Assembly (NCBI GenBank): GCA_003451355.1
Contig: DMDX01000032.1
Location: forward strand, 1 to 18,305
Reading direction: 5' to 3'
Length of the DNA: 18,305 bases
Source: Cryomorphaceae bacterium
Lineage (GTDB): Bacteria; Bacteroidota; Bacteroidia; Flavobacteriales; Schleiferiaceae
Positions 1 through 6,850 of the stretch are shown piece after piece; the first letter of the stretch is position 1, and each line of letters starts with the position of its first letter. Both the position numbers and the translations under genes were made by a program. A model generated the notes under the pieces. That model was not told the DNA's origin. It searched no databases and saw nothing but the letters and a program-made list of their open reading frames with translations.

Positions 1-399
1 TGGGCACTGAGCGATGTGATGCTTCCGAGGTTGGTGCCCAATGTAGAACCGGAGCAATTCAACCGCGACGGGCTACCATCCACGACGGATGAAGCGCTTG
101 AAGCACTTAACCGTTTTCTATGGCCTGAGGGCAGTGTGGTCTACCTCGACAAGGGCCGAGGCCCAGGTGAGAAGACCGCCTTTGTGGTCGAAGACGGGCG
201 CTTTTTGGGCTACGCCTTCGTACGGCTTGAGCAGGAGGTCTACGACCTGCCTACCCTCAAAAACCGCCTTACTTTGCTCAGCCAGCAGCCCTATTTGCGC
301 AGTTTGCTGGCCGAATACGTGCATACGGGCCGCTTGAGCGAAGTCCGCCCCGGAATTTTTCCTACCTTGGATGAAGATTTAACTGAAACTGCACCATGA
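1..399 (+). CDS. 3' end of a probable DnaQ-like exonuclease / GIY-YIG protein (5' partial)
   Basis: The frame is open from base 1, so this is the C-terminal part (about 132 codons) of a longer protein that begins upstream of the window; the GTG at 16 and ATG at 19 are probably internal. The visible part contains a segment VVYLDKGR followed by EKTAFVVEDGRFLGYAF, and then a helical tail with QPYLRSLLAEY. As I recall, Bacteroidota proteins that join a DnaQ/PolC-type 3'-5' exonuclease to a GIY-YIG domain end with a similar small beta domain (DKGR...E+S.v.ve.G.y.GyGf) and a closing helix. The catalytic domains lie outside the window, so the assignment rests on the tail alone. The stop codon overlaps the next gene's start in an ATGA arrangement, so the two are probably co-transcribed. 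Confidence 0.55.
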   Translation, partial: WALSDVMLPRLVPNVEPEQFNRDGLPSTTDEALEALNRFLWPEGSVVYLDKGRGPGEKTAFVVEDGRFLGYAFVRLEQEVYDLPTLKNRLTLLSQQPYLRSLLAEYVHTGRLSEVRPGIFPTLDEDLTETAP

Positions 400-680
400 A
401 AAAGATTGCTGCCCTCGCCCTTGCGGCGCTGTTCACCGTCGGAATCGCTGTGAACGCCCAGGCCGACACCGACCCCAAAAAGCCCGTTGCTACCGCAACG
501 ACGGCCAAGAAAAAGAAAAACAACGGCAAAGAAGCCGCTTCGTGCGAACCTGCTGGCGCCGCCAAAAGCTGCCACGGCGAAGCTGCTCCCGCAGCGAAGG
601 CACAAGGATGTGCTTCTGCCCCGGCGGGCGGTTCGTGCTGCTCAAAGCCTGCAGCTCCTGCCGCAGGAAGCGGCAAGTAG
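396..680 (+). CDS. Small exported Ala/Lys-rich, Cys-containing protein of unknown function
   Basis: A 94-residue protein whose start overlaps the previous stop (ATGA). Residues 1-23 form a signal peptide: MKK, a hydrophobic Ala/Leu/Val core, then NAQA as a likely signal peptidase I site. The mature part has a basic Lys run (KKKK near residue 38) and then a flexible Ala/Gly/Pro segment with five cysteines, spaced C-x8-C-x12-C-x8-CC, the first two flanking SCHGE. It has no predicted hydrophobic segment after the signal peptide. I do not recognise a named family; short secreted Lys/Cys-rich proteins of this look occur in other Bacteroidota. Metal binding or disulfide formation is possible but is inference. 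It is followed by a strong terminator, so it is the last gene of its transcript. The signal peptide and overlap with the upstream gene argue that it is a real gene. Confidence 0.7.
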   Translation: MKKIAALALAALFTVGIAVNAQADTDPKKPVATATTAKKKKNNGKEAASCEPAGAAKSCHGEAAPAAKAQGCASAPAGGSCCSKPAAPAAGSGK

Positions 681-700
681 TTCCGCATTCAAAACAAAGA

Positions 701-730
701 AAGCCGGCCCCGCAAAGGGCCGGCTTTTTT
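701..730. terminator. Bidirectional Rho-independent terminator between convergent genes
   Basis: A perfect 10-bp GC-rich inverted repeat, AAGCCGGCCC (701-710) and GGGCCGGCTT (717-726), with a 6-base loop CGCAAA. It is followed by TTTT, and together with the two T's of the stem gives six T's. On the other strand the hairpin is followed by TCTTTGTTTT. It therefore suits both the plus-strand genes ending at 680 and the minus-strand gene ending at 749. Confidence 0.93.
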
Positions 731-748
731 ATGCGGTGTCGGTCGCGC

Positions 749-1345
749 CTAAAGCTTCAGCGCAGCCGACGCGATGAACTGGTTGATTCGGTTGTCGGTT
801 TCGAAGTCGATTCCGCCCACAGACAGCGTTTGACCGAAGGTCGAAAGGGAGCCCTCGTAGCGGGCGCTCACCTGAAGACTGCCGAGCTTGAGACCGACTC
901 CGACTTGGCCGCCCCAGCTTCCTTTACCCGGATCGGTGAGGTTCAGCCCACCCGTCTCTGCCAACGCGATCGAGTACACCGGAGCCACAAATCCGAACAA
1001 GGGACCGAGCTTCACGCCCACCTCGACGGGAACATCCAAGCGAAGCAACGACCAGTCGAGGACTTCTGGGGTAAAGGTCCCGTCTTCGATGATGAACTGC
1101 TGGTTGAGGCCCGTGAGCCACACTTGAGGTTGCACATAGAAAAGTCCGGCAGACGCTCTGTAGAATCCACCGGCATGGTATCCGGCACGACCGGTGGCAA
1201 CTGGCGTAAACGTGGGATCAATCAACGGATTGAACGAGACGCGCACGTCTGCGAGGTGGTAACCCGCCGTCACGCCGCGTGTGAGTTGTGCTTGGGCTCC
1301 AAGGGCGAGAAGCCCAAGGACAATAGCTAAAAAATATCGCTTCAT
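749..1345 (-). CDS. Outer-membrane beta-barrel protein (PorT-like / OMP_b-brl fold)
   Basis: A 198-residue protein with a clear signal peptide (MKRYFLAIVLGLLALGAQAQ, cleaved after AQA) and then alternating hydrophobic/polar strands rich in Gly and aromatic residues, such as GYHAGGFYRASAGLFYVQPQVW and VGVGLKLGSLQVSARYEG. It ends with a short strand, IASAALKL. This is the usual layout of the small (about 8-strand) Bacteroidota outer-membrane barrels of the OMP_b-brl type, to which PorT belongs. The precise role is unknown; PorT itself is linked to type IX secretion, but this family is very broad and I do not claim orthology. Its start overlaps the purC stop (ATGA), so it is the last gene of the phoH-purC operon and ends at the shared terminator. 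Confidence 0.85.
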   Translation of the reverse strand: MKRYFLAIVLGLLALGAQAQLTRGVTAGYHLADVRVSFNPLIDPTFTPVATGRAGYHAGGFYRASAGLFYVQPQVWLTGLNQQFIIEDGTFTPEVLDWSLLRLDVPVEVGVKLGPLFGFVAPVYSIALAETGGLNLTDPGKGSWGGQVGVGLKLGSLQVSARYEGSLSTFGQTLSVGGIDFETDNRINQFIASAALKL

Positions 1346-2295
1346 ACAGGATTAGCCGCCAAAAAGCGTTCCACGTTGGCGTGGATGCGCGCTTCGGGGT
1401 CTCCTTCGGGTGCAGGTTCAAACGTTTTACCCGTGACCAACTCGTAGAGCTGGATGTAGCGCTTGGACACATCAGCTGCCCATTCGTCGGTAAGTTCGGG
1501 GATTGCTTGCCCATCCTTGCCCTGAAACCCATTGGCGATCAGGAACTGGCGCACAAACTCTTTGGAGAGCTGCACCTGAGGCTCGCCAGCCGCTTGGCGG
1601 GCTTCGTAGCCATCGGCAACAAAGTAGCGCGACGAGTCAGGCGTGTGGATTTCGTCGATCAGCACGATTCGGCCGTCGGGCAGTAGGCCAAACTCGTACT
1701 TGGTGTCGACCAAGATGAGTCCGCGCTCGCGGGCCATTTGCTGGCCGCGGGCAAACAACGCACGGGTGTAGGATTCGAGCTGTATGTAGTGGGCTTCGCT
1801 GACGATTCCGCGCGCCAAAATCTCTTCGCGGCTGATGTCTTCGTCGTGGGTGCCAATGGCCTCTTTGGTGGTGGGAGTGATGATGGACTCCGGGAGTGCG
1901 TCCGACTCGCGAAGGCCTTCAGCAAGCGCAACGCCACAGAGGGTGCGACCGCCCGCGGCATAGGTGCGCCAGGCGTGGCCGCTCAAGTAGCCGCGAATGA
2001 CCATCTCAACTTTAAACGGTTCCGCGGTGTGGCCGACACTCACCACAGGGTCGGGGCTGGCCACGCGCCAATTCGGAACTAAATCCGCCGTCGACTCGAG
2101 AAAATGCGCAGCCATTTGGTTCAAAACCTGACCCTTGTGCGGAATCCCCTTGGGGAGCACCACGTCAAAGGCTGAAATCCGATCCGAAGCCACCATCACC
2201 ATACGACCACCCTGAAGGCGGTACACGTCGCGCACTTTGCCGTGGTAGACGGACTCTTGGCCGGTAAAATGGAATTCGGAATGGGTCAGCGCCAT
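1342..2295 (-). CDS. purC: Phosphoribosylaminoimidazole-succinocarboxamide synthase (SAICAR synthetase)
   Basis: PurC catalyses the ATP-dependent joining of CAIR and L-aspartate to give SAICAR in cytosolic de novo purine synthesis. The 317-residue protein shows the family's hallmarks in order: KVRDVY (20-25), ASDRISAFDV (36-45), KG..LN (54-59), RGYLSGHAW (101-109), DTKYEFG (197-203) and DEIHTPDSSR (214-223). Its length and the extended C-terminal part match the longer, eukaryote-like SAICAR synthetases (about 300 residues) rather than the roughly 240-residue E. coli form, as is common in Bacteroidota. The ATG lies 3 bases after the phoH stop, and its own stop overlaps the start of the barrel-protein gene, so translation is probably coupled. 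No key residue appears to be missing. Confidence 0.97.
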   Translation of the reverse strand: MALTHSEFHFTGQESVYHGKVRDVYRLQGGRMVMVASDRISAFDVVLPKGIPHKGQVLNQMAAHFLESTADLVPNWRVASPDPVVSVGHTAEPFKVEMVIRGYLSGHAWRTYAAGGRTLCGVALAEGLRESDALPESIITPTTKEAIGTHDEDISREEILARGIVSEAHYIQLESYTRALFARGQQMARERGLILVDTKYEFGLLPDGRIVLIDEIHTPDSSRYFVADGYEARQAAGEPQVQLSKEFVRQFLIANGFQGKDGQAIPELTDEWAADVSKRYIQLYELVTGKTFEPAPEGDPEARIHANVERFLAANPV

Positions 2296-2298
2296 GGT

Positions 2299-3297
2299 TT
2301 AGGATTTAGGTGGTTGGTTGTCAGCGTCACGGGCGGTACGGGCAGCCATAGATTTTTGGCCCTCGGCGTCGTAGGCCGCGATGATTTTGCGCACCAGCGG
2401 GTGGCGTACCACGTCGCGTCCGTCGAGCTCGATGTGGCCGATTCCCTTCATTCCGCTGAGCAGGCGAAGGGCATGGGGAAGACCTGATCCGGCACGTGGA
2501 GGAAGGTCGGTCTGCGAAGGGTCACCGGTCACAATGAACTTGGATGACGGGCCCATGCGCGTCAGGAACATCTTCATTTGGGACACGGTCGTGTTTTGGG
2601 CTTCGTCCAAAATGACAAAGGCGCGGTCGAGGGTGCGGCCCCGCATGAAGGCTAGGGGTGCGATCTCGATGGTTCCGTTTTCGAGAAACTGCACGAGGCG
2701 CTCGGCCGGAATCATATCGCGCAGCGCATCGTACAGCGGCTGCATGTAGGGGTCGAGCTTTTCTTTCATGTCGCCCGGCAAAAATCCGAGGGACTCGCCC
2801 GCTTCGACGGCGGGGCGGGTCAAAACCAGCCGGCGAACTTCTTTGTTTTTGAGCGCCCGAACGGCCAAGGCTACGGCGGTGTAGGTCTTACCGGTTCCGG
2901 CGGGGCCCAGGGCAAAGGTGAGGTCGTTGGTTCCGACGGCATTGACCATGCGCTGCTGGTTGGCCGTGCGCGCCTTGATGACGTGGCCGTTGACCCCGTG
3001 CACGATGACCTCGTCGCCTTCGCTCAAGCTCTTGAGGATCGAAGGGCTGTCGTCGAGCACGATGCGCTCCAACTGGGCCGAAGTCAGCACGTTAAACTTG
3101 CGAATATGGCGAAGAATGAGGTCGAGCTTTTCTTCGAACATTGCTACGTCCTCGGGCGACCCGGTGAACTTGATTACTTCGCCGCGCGCGACAATTTTGA
3201 GCTTAGGAACGTAGGATTCCAGCTGCCGAATCAGGGAATTGTGCTCCCCGTACAGAACTCGGGGGTCGACGTCTTCGAGGTGGACGATGCGCTCCAT
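2299..3297 (-). CDS. phoH: PhoH-family ATPase (PhoL/YbeZ-like)
   Basis: A cytoplasmic P-loop ATPase of the PhoH family, linked in other bacteria to RNA metabolism and ribosome maturation (YbeZ with the RNase YbeY). The 332-residue protein has an N-terminal KH-like region (to about 110), then Walker A GPAGTGKT (131-138) and Walker B VILDEAQN (228-235), followed by TGDPSQTDLP (257-266), all typical. The reading frame extends upstream to 3600, but that region is antisense to the next gene and does not resemble PhoH. The ATG at 3297 gives the expected N-terminus (MERIVHLEDVDP...YGEHN) and lies 14 bases downstream of a TACCTTTG promoter box. It is the first gene of a phoH-purC-barrel operon. Confidence 0.95.
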   Translation of the reverse strand: MERIVHLEDVDPRVLYGEHNSLIRQLESYVPKLKIVARGEVIKFTGSPEDVAMFEEKLDLILRHIRKFNVLTSAQLERIVLDDSPSILKSLSEGDEVIVHGVNGHVIKARTANQQRMVNAVGTNDLTFALGPAGTGKTYTAVALAVRALKNKEVRRLVLTRPAVEAGESLGFLPGDMKEKLDPYMQPLYDALRDMIPAERLVQFLENGTIEIAPLAFMRGRTLDRAFVILDEAQNTTVSQMKMFLTRMGPSSKFIVTGDPSQTDLPPRAGSGLPHALRLLSGMKGIGHIELDGRDVVRHPLVRKIIAAYDAEGQKSMAARTARDADNQPPKS

Positions 3298-3311
3298 TAC
3301 ATTTACAGCTT

Positions 3312-3319
3312 CAAAGGTA
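3312..3319 (-). promoter_or_regulatory. Bacteroidota -7 promoter box (TACCTTTG) for phoH-purC operon
   Basis: On the minus strand TACCTTTG matches the Bacteroidota consensus TAnnTTTG exactly and ends 14 bases before the phoH ATG. No convincing -33 TTG element is visible. The 27-base gap between phoH and the divergent gene means this promoter nearly touches the start codon of that gene at 3325. Confidence 0.6.
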
Positions 3320-3324
3320 CACCT

Positions 3325-4125
3325 GTGGCCGTCATCACCCTCACCACCGACTACGGATGGCGCGATCCCGATTCTGCGGGTCTGCGCGGACGAGTCTATG
3401 CCGAAATGCTTCGGACCGGAACCGTGGCTCCCGTCGTGGACCTGACCCACAGCATTCCCTCGCGCAACCTCAACGAGGCGGCCTACATTCTGCGCGGAGC
3501 CTACGGCGACTTCCCCACCGGAAGCGTGCACATCGTCCTTGTGGACAGCATCCATTGGCCACAAACCCCTTTGATCGCCTGCAGCATTGACGGACATCAC
3601 TTTTTAGGCCTTGACAATGGACTGCTTGCGATGCTCCGGCCCGACGTGCAGCCGAGCAGCCGGGTTCAGCTCGACCTCAAAAACCGCCTGGACTGCAGCA
3701 CCCCCGAAGCGCTGCTCGCCGCCGCCGCCGCACACTTGCTTGACGGCGGAAGCCCGAGCCTCCTCGGTCCCGCGCGCAGCGAGTGGGTCGAGCGAAGCGT
3801 CCTCAAGCCCGAAGTTCGAAGCCCCCAAGCGGCCCTTGTGCACATTCAGTACGTCGACCACTACGGCCAGCTCGTGACCGACGCCGACCAGGCATGGCTG
3901 CAGCGCTGGCACATGGGTCAGTCGTTTGAAACGAATGTCCGCGGCCAACGCGTCCGGCAGTGGTGGGGTGAATCGGGGCTTCCGTCGGGTAGCCTCTACT
4001 TTCGGTACAACCGGCACCAGCTTCTCGAAATCGGAATGGTCGACGGCGGAAGCGATTCCGTGAACCAAGCCGCCCGCCTACTCGGGATGAAGCCCGGCGA
4101 CGCCCTTGAACTCAAACTTCGGTGA
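3325..4125 (+). CDS. SAM hydroxide adenosyltransferase family protein (DUF62)
   Basis: Members of this family (related to SAM-dependent fluorinase/chlorinase) hydrolyse S-adenosylmethionine to adenosine and methionine with a water-derived hydroxide. The 266-residue product has the two expected domains. The N-terminal one shows ITLTTDYG (4-11), VVDLTHSIP (37-45), a variant of the VDPGVG segment reading VDSIHWP (73-79) and DNG (97-99). The C-terminal barrel shows VDHYGQLVTD and ends LEIG...LLGMKPGD. The GTG at 3325 was chosen because family members begin a few residues before this TLT-DYG motif; the open frame further upstream is antisense to phoH. The loop residues differ from the canonical enzymes (see findings), so activity is not certain. 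Its stop overlaps the GTG of the next gene. Confidence 0.85.
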   Translation: MAVITLTTDYGWRDPDSAGLRGRVYAEMLRTGTVAPVVDLTHSIPSRNLNEAAYILRGAYGDFPTGSVHIVLVDSIHWPQTPLIACSIDGHHFLGLDNGLLAMLRPDVQPSSRVQLDLKNRLDCSTPEALLAAAAAHLLDGGSPSLLGPARSEWVERSVLKPEVRSPQAALVHIQYVDHYGQLVTDADQAWLQRWHMGQSFETNVRGQRVRQWWGESGLPSGSLYFRYNRHQLLEIGMVDGGSDSVNQAARLLGMKPGDALELKLR

Positions 4126-4424
4126 GCCCAAGTTTGACCCGCATCGTACACCTCAGCATCGCGCCCGAACACCGCGAAGCGTTTGAAGCCTATGTCGCCC
4201 AAAAAATCAAGGTGGTTGCTGACCAACCAGGGTGCCTCAGCGCAACGTGGCTCCGCGCCCACGACGGAACCTACTTCACCTACAGCCAATGGCGTGGCGA
4301 AGAGTTTCTCGAAAACTACCGCCGTTCCGCCACTTTTGCCGAAATTTGGCCCACGTTAAAGACTTGGTTCGACGCACCTGCGCGCGCTTGGTCCTGCGAC
4401 ACCCTGACGCCATCCTCATGCTAA
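4122..4424 (+). CDS. Antibiotic biosynthesis monooxygenase (ABM) domain protein
   Basis: A 100-residue single-domain protein of the dimeric alpha+beta barrel (ABM/YgiN-like) fold. Recognisable points are TRIVHLSIAPEHREAFEAY at the N-terminus, the middle PGCLSATWLR, then TYFTYSQWRGEEFLENYR and FAEIWPTLKTWF, ending with PARAWSCD. Members range from quinol monooxygenases to heme-degrading enzymes and many of unknown function; nothing here fixes a substrate. It starts with GTG in a GTGA overlap with the previous gene, and its last codons overlap the gldF start by 7 bases, so it sits inside a tightly coupled operon. As I recall, flavobacterial genomes often place a protein like this just upstream of gldF. 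Confidence 0.85.
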   Translation: MSPSLTRIVHLSIAPEHREAFEAYVAQKIKVVADQPGCLSATWLRAHDGTYFTYSQWRGEEFLENYRRSATFAEIWPTLKTWFDAPARAWSCDTLTPSSC

Positions 4425-6850
4425 GCTTAGCCCGCCGCGAATTCGCATCCTTTTTTCAGTCCTCAACGGGTGTACTCGTGTTAAGCGTGTACCTCGGGTT
4501 AAACGCCGTCTTTTTGTGGCTAATGCCGGGCAACTTTCATCTGCTTGACAGCGGATACGCCCAACTCGACGGGCTCTTTATGCTGTCGCCGTGGGTGTTC
4601 TTGTTCTTGGTTCCAGCCCTGGCGATGCGTATGCTGGCCGAGGAACGCCGCGCGGGCACACTCGATTGGCTTCGCGCCAAGCCGCTGACGACCTGGCACA
4701 TCGTCACGGGCAAATGGCTCGCAGGTATGGCCCTGCTCGGACTGGCCCTCTTACCCACGCTGCTGTACGCCGCCTCGCTGTGGGTCCTTGGCAACCCCGT
4801 GGGCAACCTCGATCTCGGCAGCACCGCCGGTTCGTATTTGGGCTTGTTCATCTTAGGCGGTTCCTACCTCGCGATTTCGATGCTTTTCAGCGCCAGCACC
4901 GACAACTCCATCGTGGCTTTTGTCGGCGGAGCCGCCGGCAGCCTCGCCATGTACGCTGGGTTTGACGCCTTTGTGGACCTCCCCAGCATTGCCAACCGCG
5001 GACTTTACCTACTGCAGTGGGGCATCAGCGAACACTACACGTCCATGAGCCGCGGGGTCATTGACGCCAACGACATCTTGTACTTTGCCGGCCTTACGCT
5101 GGCCTTTTTGGGCGGAGCGCGCATGATGCTCGAGCCGACAAAAAACCTTCGCACCGCGCTTCCAATTCTAATTGCGGTCGGAACCTTGGCCCTTTCAACC
5201 CTTCGCCCCGTCTTTGTCCGACTGGACCTTACTGCAGACCAGCGCTTTAGCCTCAGCGACGCAACCGAATCCCTCATCGACCAGGTTGAGGAGCCCATGC
5301 TGGTGACGATTTACCTCGAGGGGGACTTCCCGGCGGGATTCCAACGTCTTCAGTCCGAAACCCTCCGCTTGCTCGACGAATTCCGCGCCCGCAACCGCAA
5401 CATTCGCTACGAGCTCATCAATCCGTCCGAGAATCCGGATCCGCAGGTGCGCCGCGACACCTACACCCAACTTCAAAACCTGGGCCTTGGCGCCATTCAG
5501 CTCGAAGTTCAAGAGGCCGACGGGGTCAAAACCCAGCAAGTTTTTCCAGGCGCCGTAGTCAGCTACAACGAGCGCCAGTGGCCTGTTTCGCTGCTGCTTG
5601 AGCAGTTCGCACAGGCTCCGGACGCCCAAATCAACGCCAGCATCCAAAATCTGGAGTACGCCCTGGCGTCCGCCTTGCGCGGCCTGCTGCAAACCGAACG
5701 CAAGCGGGTGGCCATCCTCGACGGACACAGTGAGCTCGAGGCCGTGCAAACCGCAGCGCTCGAACTCAGTCTGCGCAAGAGCTACGACGTATTTCGATTC
5801 AACCTGCGCGAATTCCCGATAGACAGCACCACCGGCGAGCCCTCGCTGAGCATGCAGGTTCGACGCCTCAACAGCTTTGACGGAATCGTTATGGCCAAGC
5901 CGCGCGATGCCTTCAACGACCTCGACCGTTGGTTGCTCGACCAGTACCTCATGAACAACGGGCGCGCGCTCTGGATGATCGAGGCCGTGCACGCCGAAAT
6001 GGACTCGCTGAGCTATGCCCCCGAATTCCTGGCCTACCCCACCCTCGACTTCATCGGATTGGACGGCATGCTCTTTACCTACGGGGCTCGCGTGAACACC
6101 ACCCTTGCGGCCGACCTCGTCTGCGCCGGCATTAACGACCAGCGGTCCGTGCGCCCGTGGGTGTACTTCCCCTTGATGCTTCCGCAGTCTGAGCACCCGA
6201 TCGTCAAAAACTTAAACGCGGTGCGCTACGAGCTCGGAACCACCGTGGACACCATCCGCGTCCCCGGGGTGCGCAAAACCATACTGCTGCAGACGTCGCC
6301 CTACGCACGCCGCCGCCCGGCTCCGACCCAAGTCAGCTTGGCCGAACTCTACAATGAGCCCGTGCGCGCGCTCTACACCGAGGGCCCGCTGGCCACGGCG
6401 GTGCTGCTCGAGGGCGAGCTTCCGTCGTACTTCGCCAACCGCATGGTGCCCAAAACGGAGCTCCCTGCCCCGCCCGCCAAAGCCACCGACGCCAAACTTC
6501 TCATCGTGGGCGACGGCGACCTCGCCAAAAACCAGCGCAACATCGTGCGCAGCGATATTCCGCGCGGAGCCCCCCTCCCGCTGGGCTACGACCAGTTTAC
6601 GGGCCAGCAGTTCGGCAACTCGGACTTCGTACTCAATGCCATGGACTACCTGCTCGAGGGCAGCGGCCTGATTTCGGTGCGCGGACGCGACGTCAGCCTG
6701 CGCCTTCTCGACCGTCCCAAAGTCGATGCCCAGTCGGCATTCTACCAAGTGCTTAACTCGGTTGCTCCGATCGCCTTGGTCCTTCTGCTCCACACCCTGT
6801 ACCGCGTCGTACGCCGCCGTCGCTACGGACAATCCCAACCCAATGCCTAA
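4418..6850 (+). CDS. gldFG: GldF-GldG fusion: gliding-motility ABC transporter permease and auxiliary protein in one chain
   Basis: Residues 1 to about 240 are a GldF-type ABC-2 permease: it begins MLSLARREF, has six membrane segments (near 18-36, 53-70, 101-124, 140-158, 164-187, 219-238) and the typical LAEERRAGTLDWLRAKPL between the second and third. From about 244 the chain becomes GldG: one membrane segment (247-265), RLDLTADQRFSLSDAT (268-283), EGDFPAGFQRLQ (301-312), a large periplasmic domain, and a C-terminal membrane helix ending RRRRYG. In Flavobacterium johnsoniae these are two genes (about 241 and 561 residues), which with the ATPase GldA are proposed to form a gliding-associated ABC transporter. 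No GldA is in the window. At 810 residues the fusion equals the sum of the two. The ATG at 4418 overlaps the previous stop. Confidence 0.93.
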   Translation: MLSLARREFASFFQSSTGVLVLSVYLGLNAVFLWLMPGNFHLLDSGYAQLDGLFMLSPWVFLFLVPALAMRMLAEERRAGTLDWLRAKPLTTWHIVTGKWLAGMALLGLALLPTLLYAASLWVLGNPVGNLDLGSTAGSYLGLFILGGSYLAISMLFSASTDNSIVAFVGGAAGSLAMYAGFDAFVDLPSIANRGLYLLQWGISEHYTSMSRGVIDANDILYFAGLTLAFLGGARMMLEPTKNLRTALPILIAVGTLALSTLRPVFVRLDLTADQRFSLSDATESLIDQVEEPMLVTIYLEGDFPAGFQRLQSETLRLLDEFRARNRNIRYELINPSENPDPQVRRDTYTQLQNLGLGAIQLEVQEADGVKTQQVFPGAVVSYNERQWPVSLLLEQFAQAPDAQINASIQNLEYALASALRGLLQTERKRVAILDGHSELEAVQTAALELSLRKSYDVFRFNLREFPIDSTTGEPSLSMQVRRLNSFDGIVMAKPRDAFNDLDRWLLDQYLMNNGRALWMIEAVHAEMDSLSYAPEFLAYPTLDFIGLDGMLFTYGARVNTTLAADLVCAGINDQRSVRPWVYFPLMLPQSEHPIVKNLNAVRYELGTTVDTIRVPGVRKTILLQTSPYARRRPAPTQVSLAELYNEPVRALYTEGPLATAVLLEGELPSYFANRMVPKTELPAPPAKATDAKLLIVGDGDLAKNQRNIVRSDIPRGAPLPLGYDQFTGQQFGNSDFVLNAMDYLLEGSGLISVRGRDVSLRLLDRPKVDAQSAFYQVLNSVAPIALVLLLHTLYRVVRRRRYGQSQPNA

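Noticed and set aside
542..1330. 262-codon plus-strand open frame spanning the terminator and the barrel-protein gene
   Set aside because: It runs through a strong terminator and antisense to a gene with a signal peptide and barrel pattern; its Arg-rich translation is typical of a shadow frame.
3298..3600. A 101-residue N-terminal extension of PhoH
   Set aside because: It is antisense to the SAM hydroxide adenosyltransferase family gene, has no PhoH-like content, and the ATG at 3297 gives the expected family N-terminus just after a promoter box.
5132..5155. Programmed frameshift between gldF and gldG at the A6 run
   Set aside because: The zero frame is continuous across both parts, so no shift is needed to make the full product; a shift would instead end translation about 20 bases later in one frame. 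There is no supporting stem-loop that I can see.
5195..6196. 333-codon open frame on the minus strand within gldFG
   Set aside because: It mirrors a strongly supported plus-strand gene; long antisense frames are expected from the GC-rich codon pattern, and the translation shows no recognisable domain.
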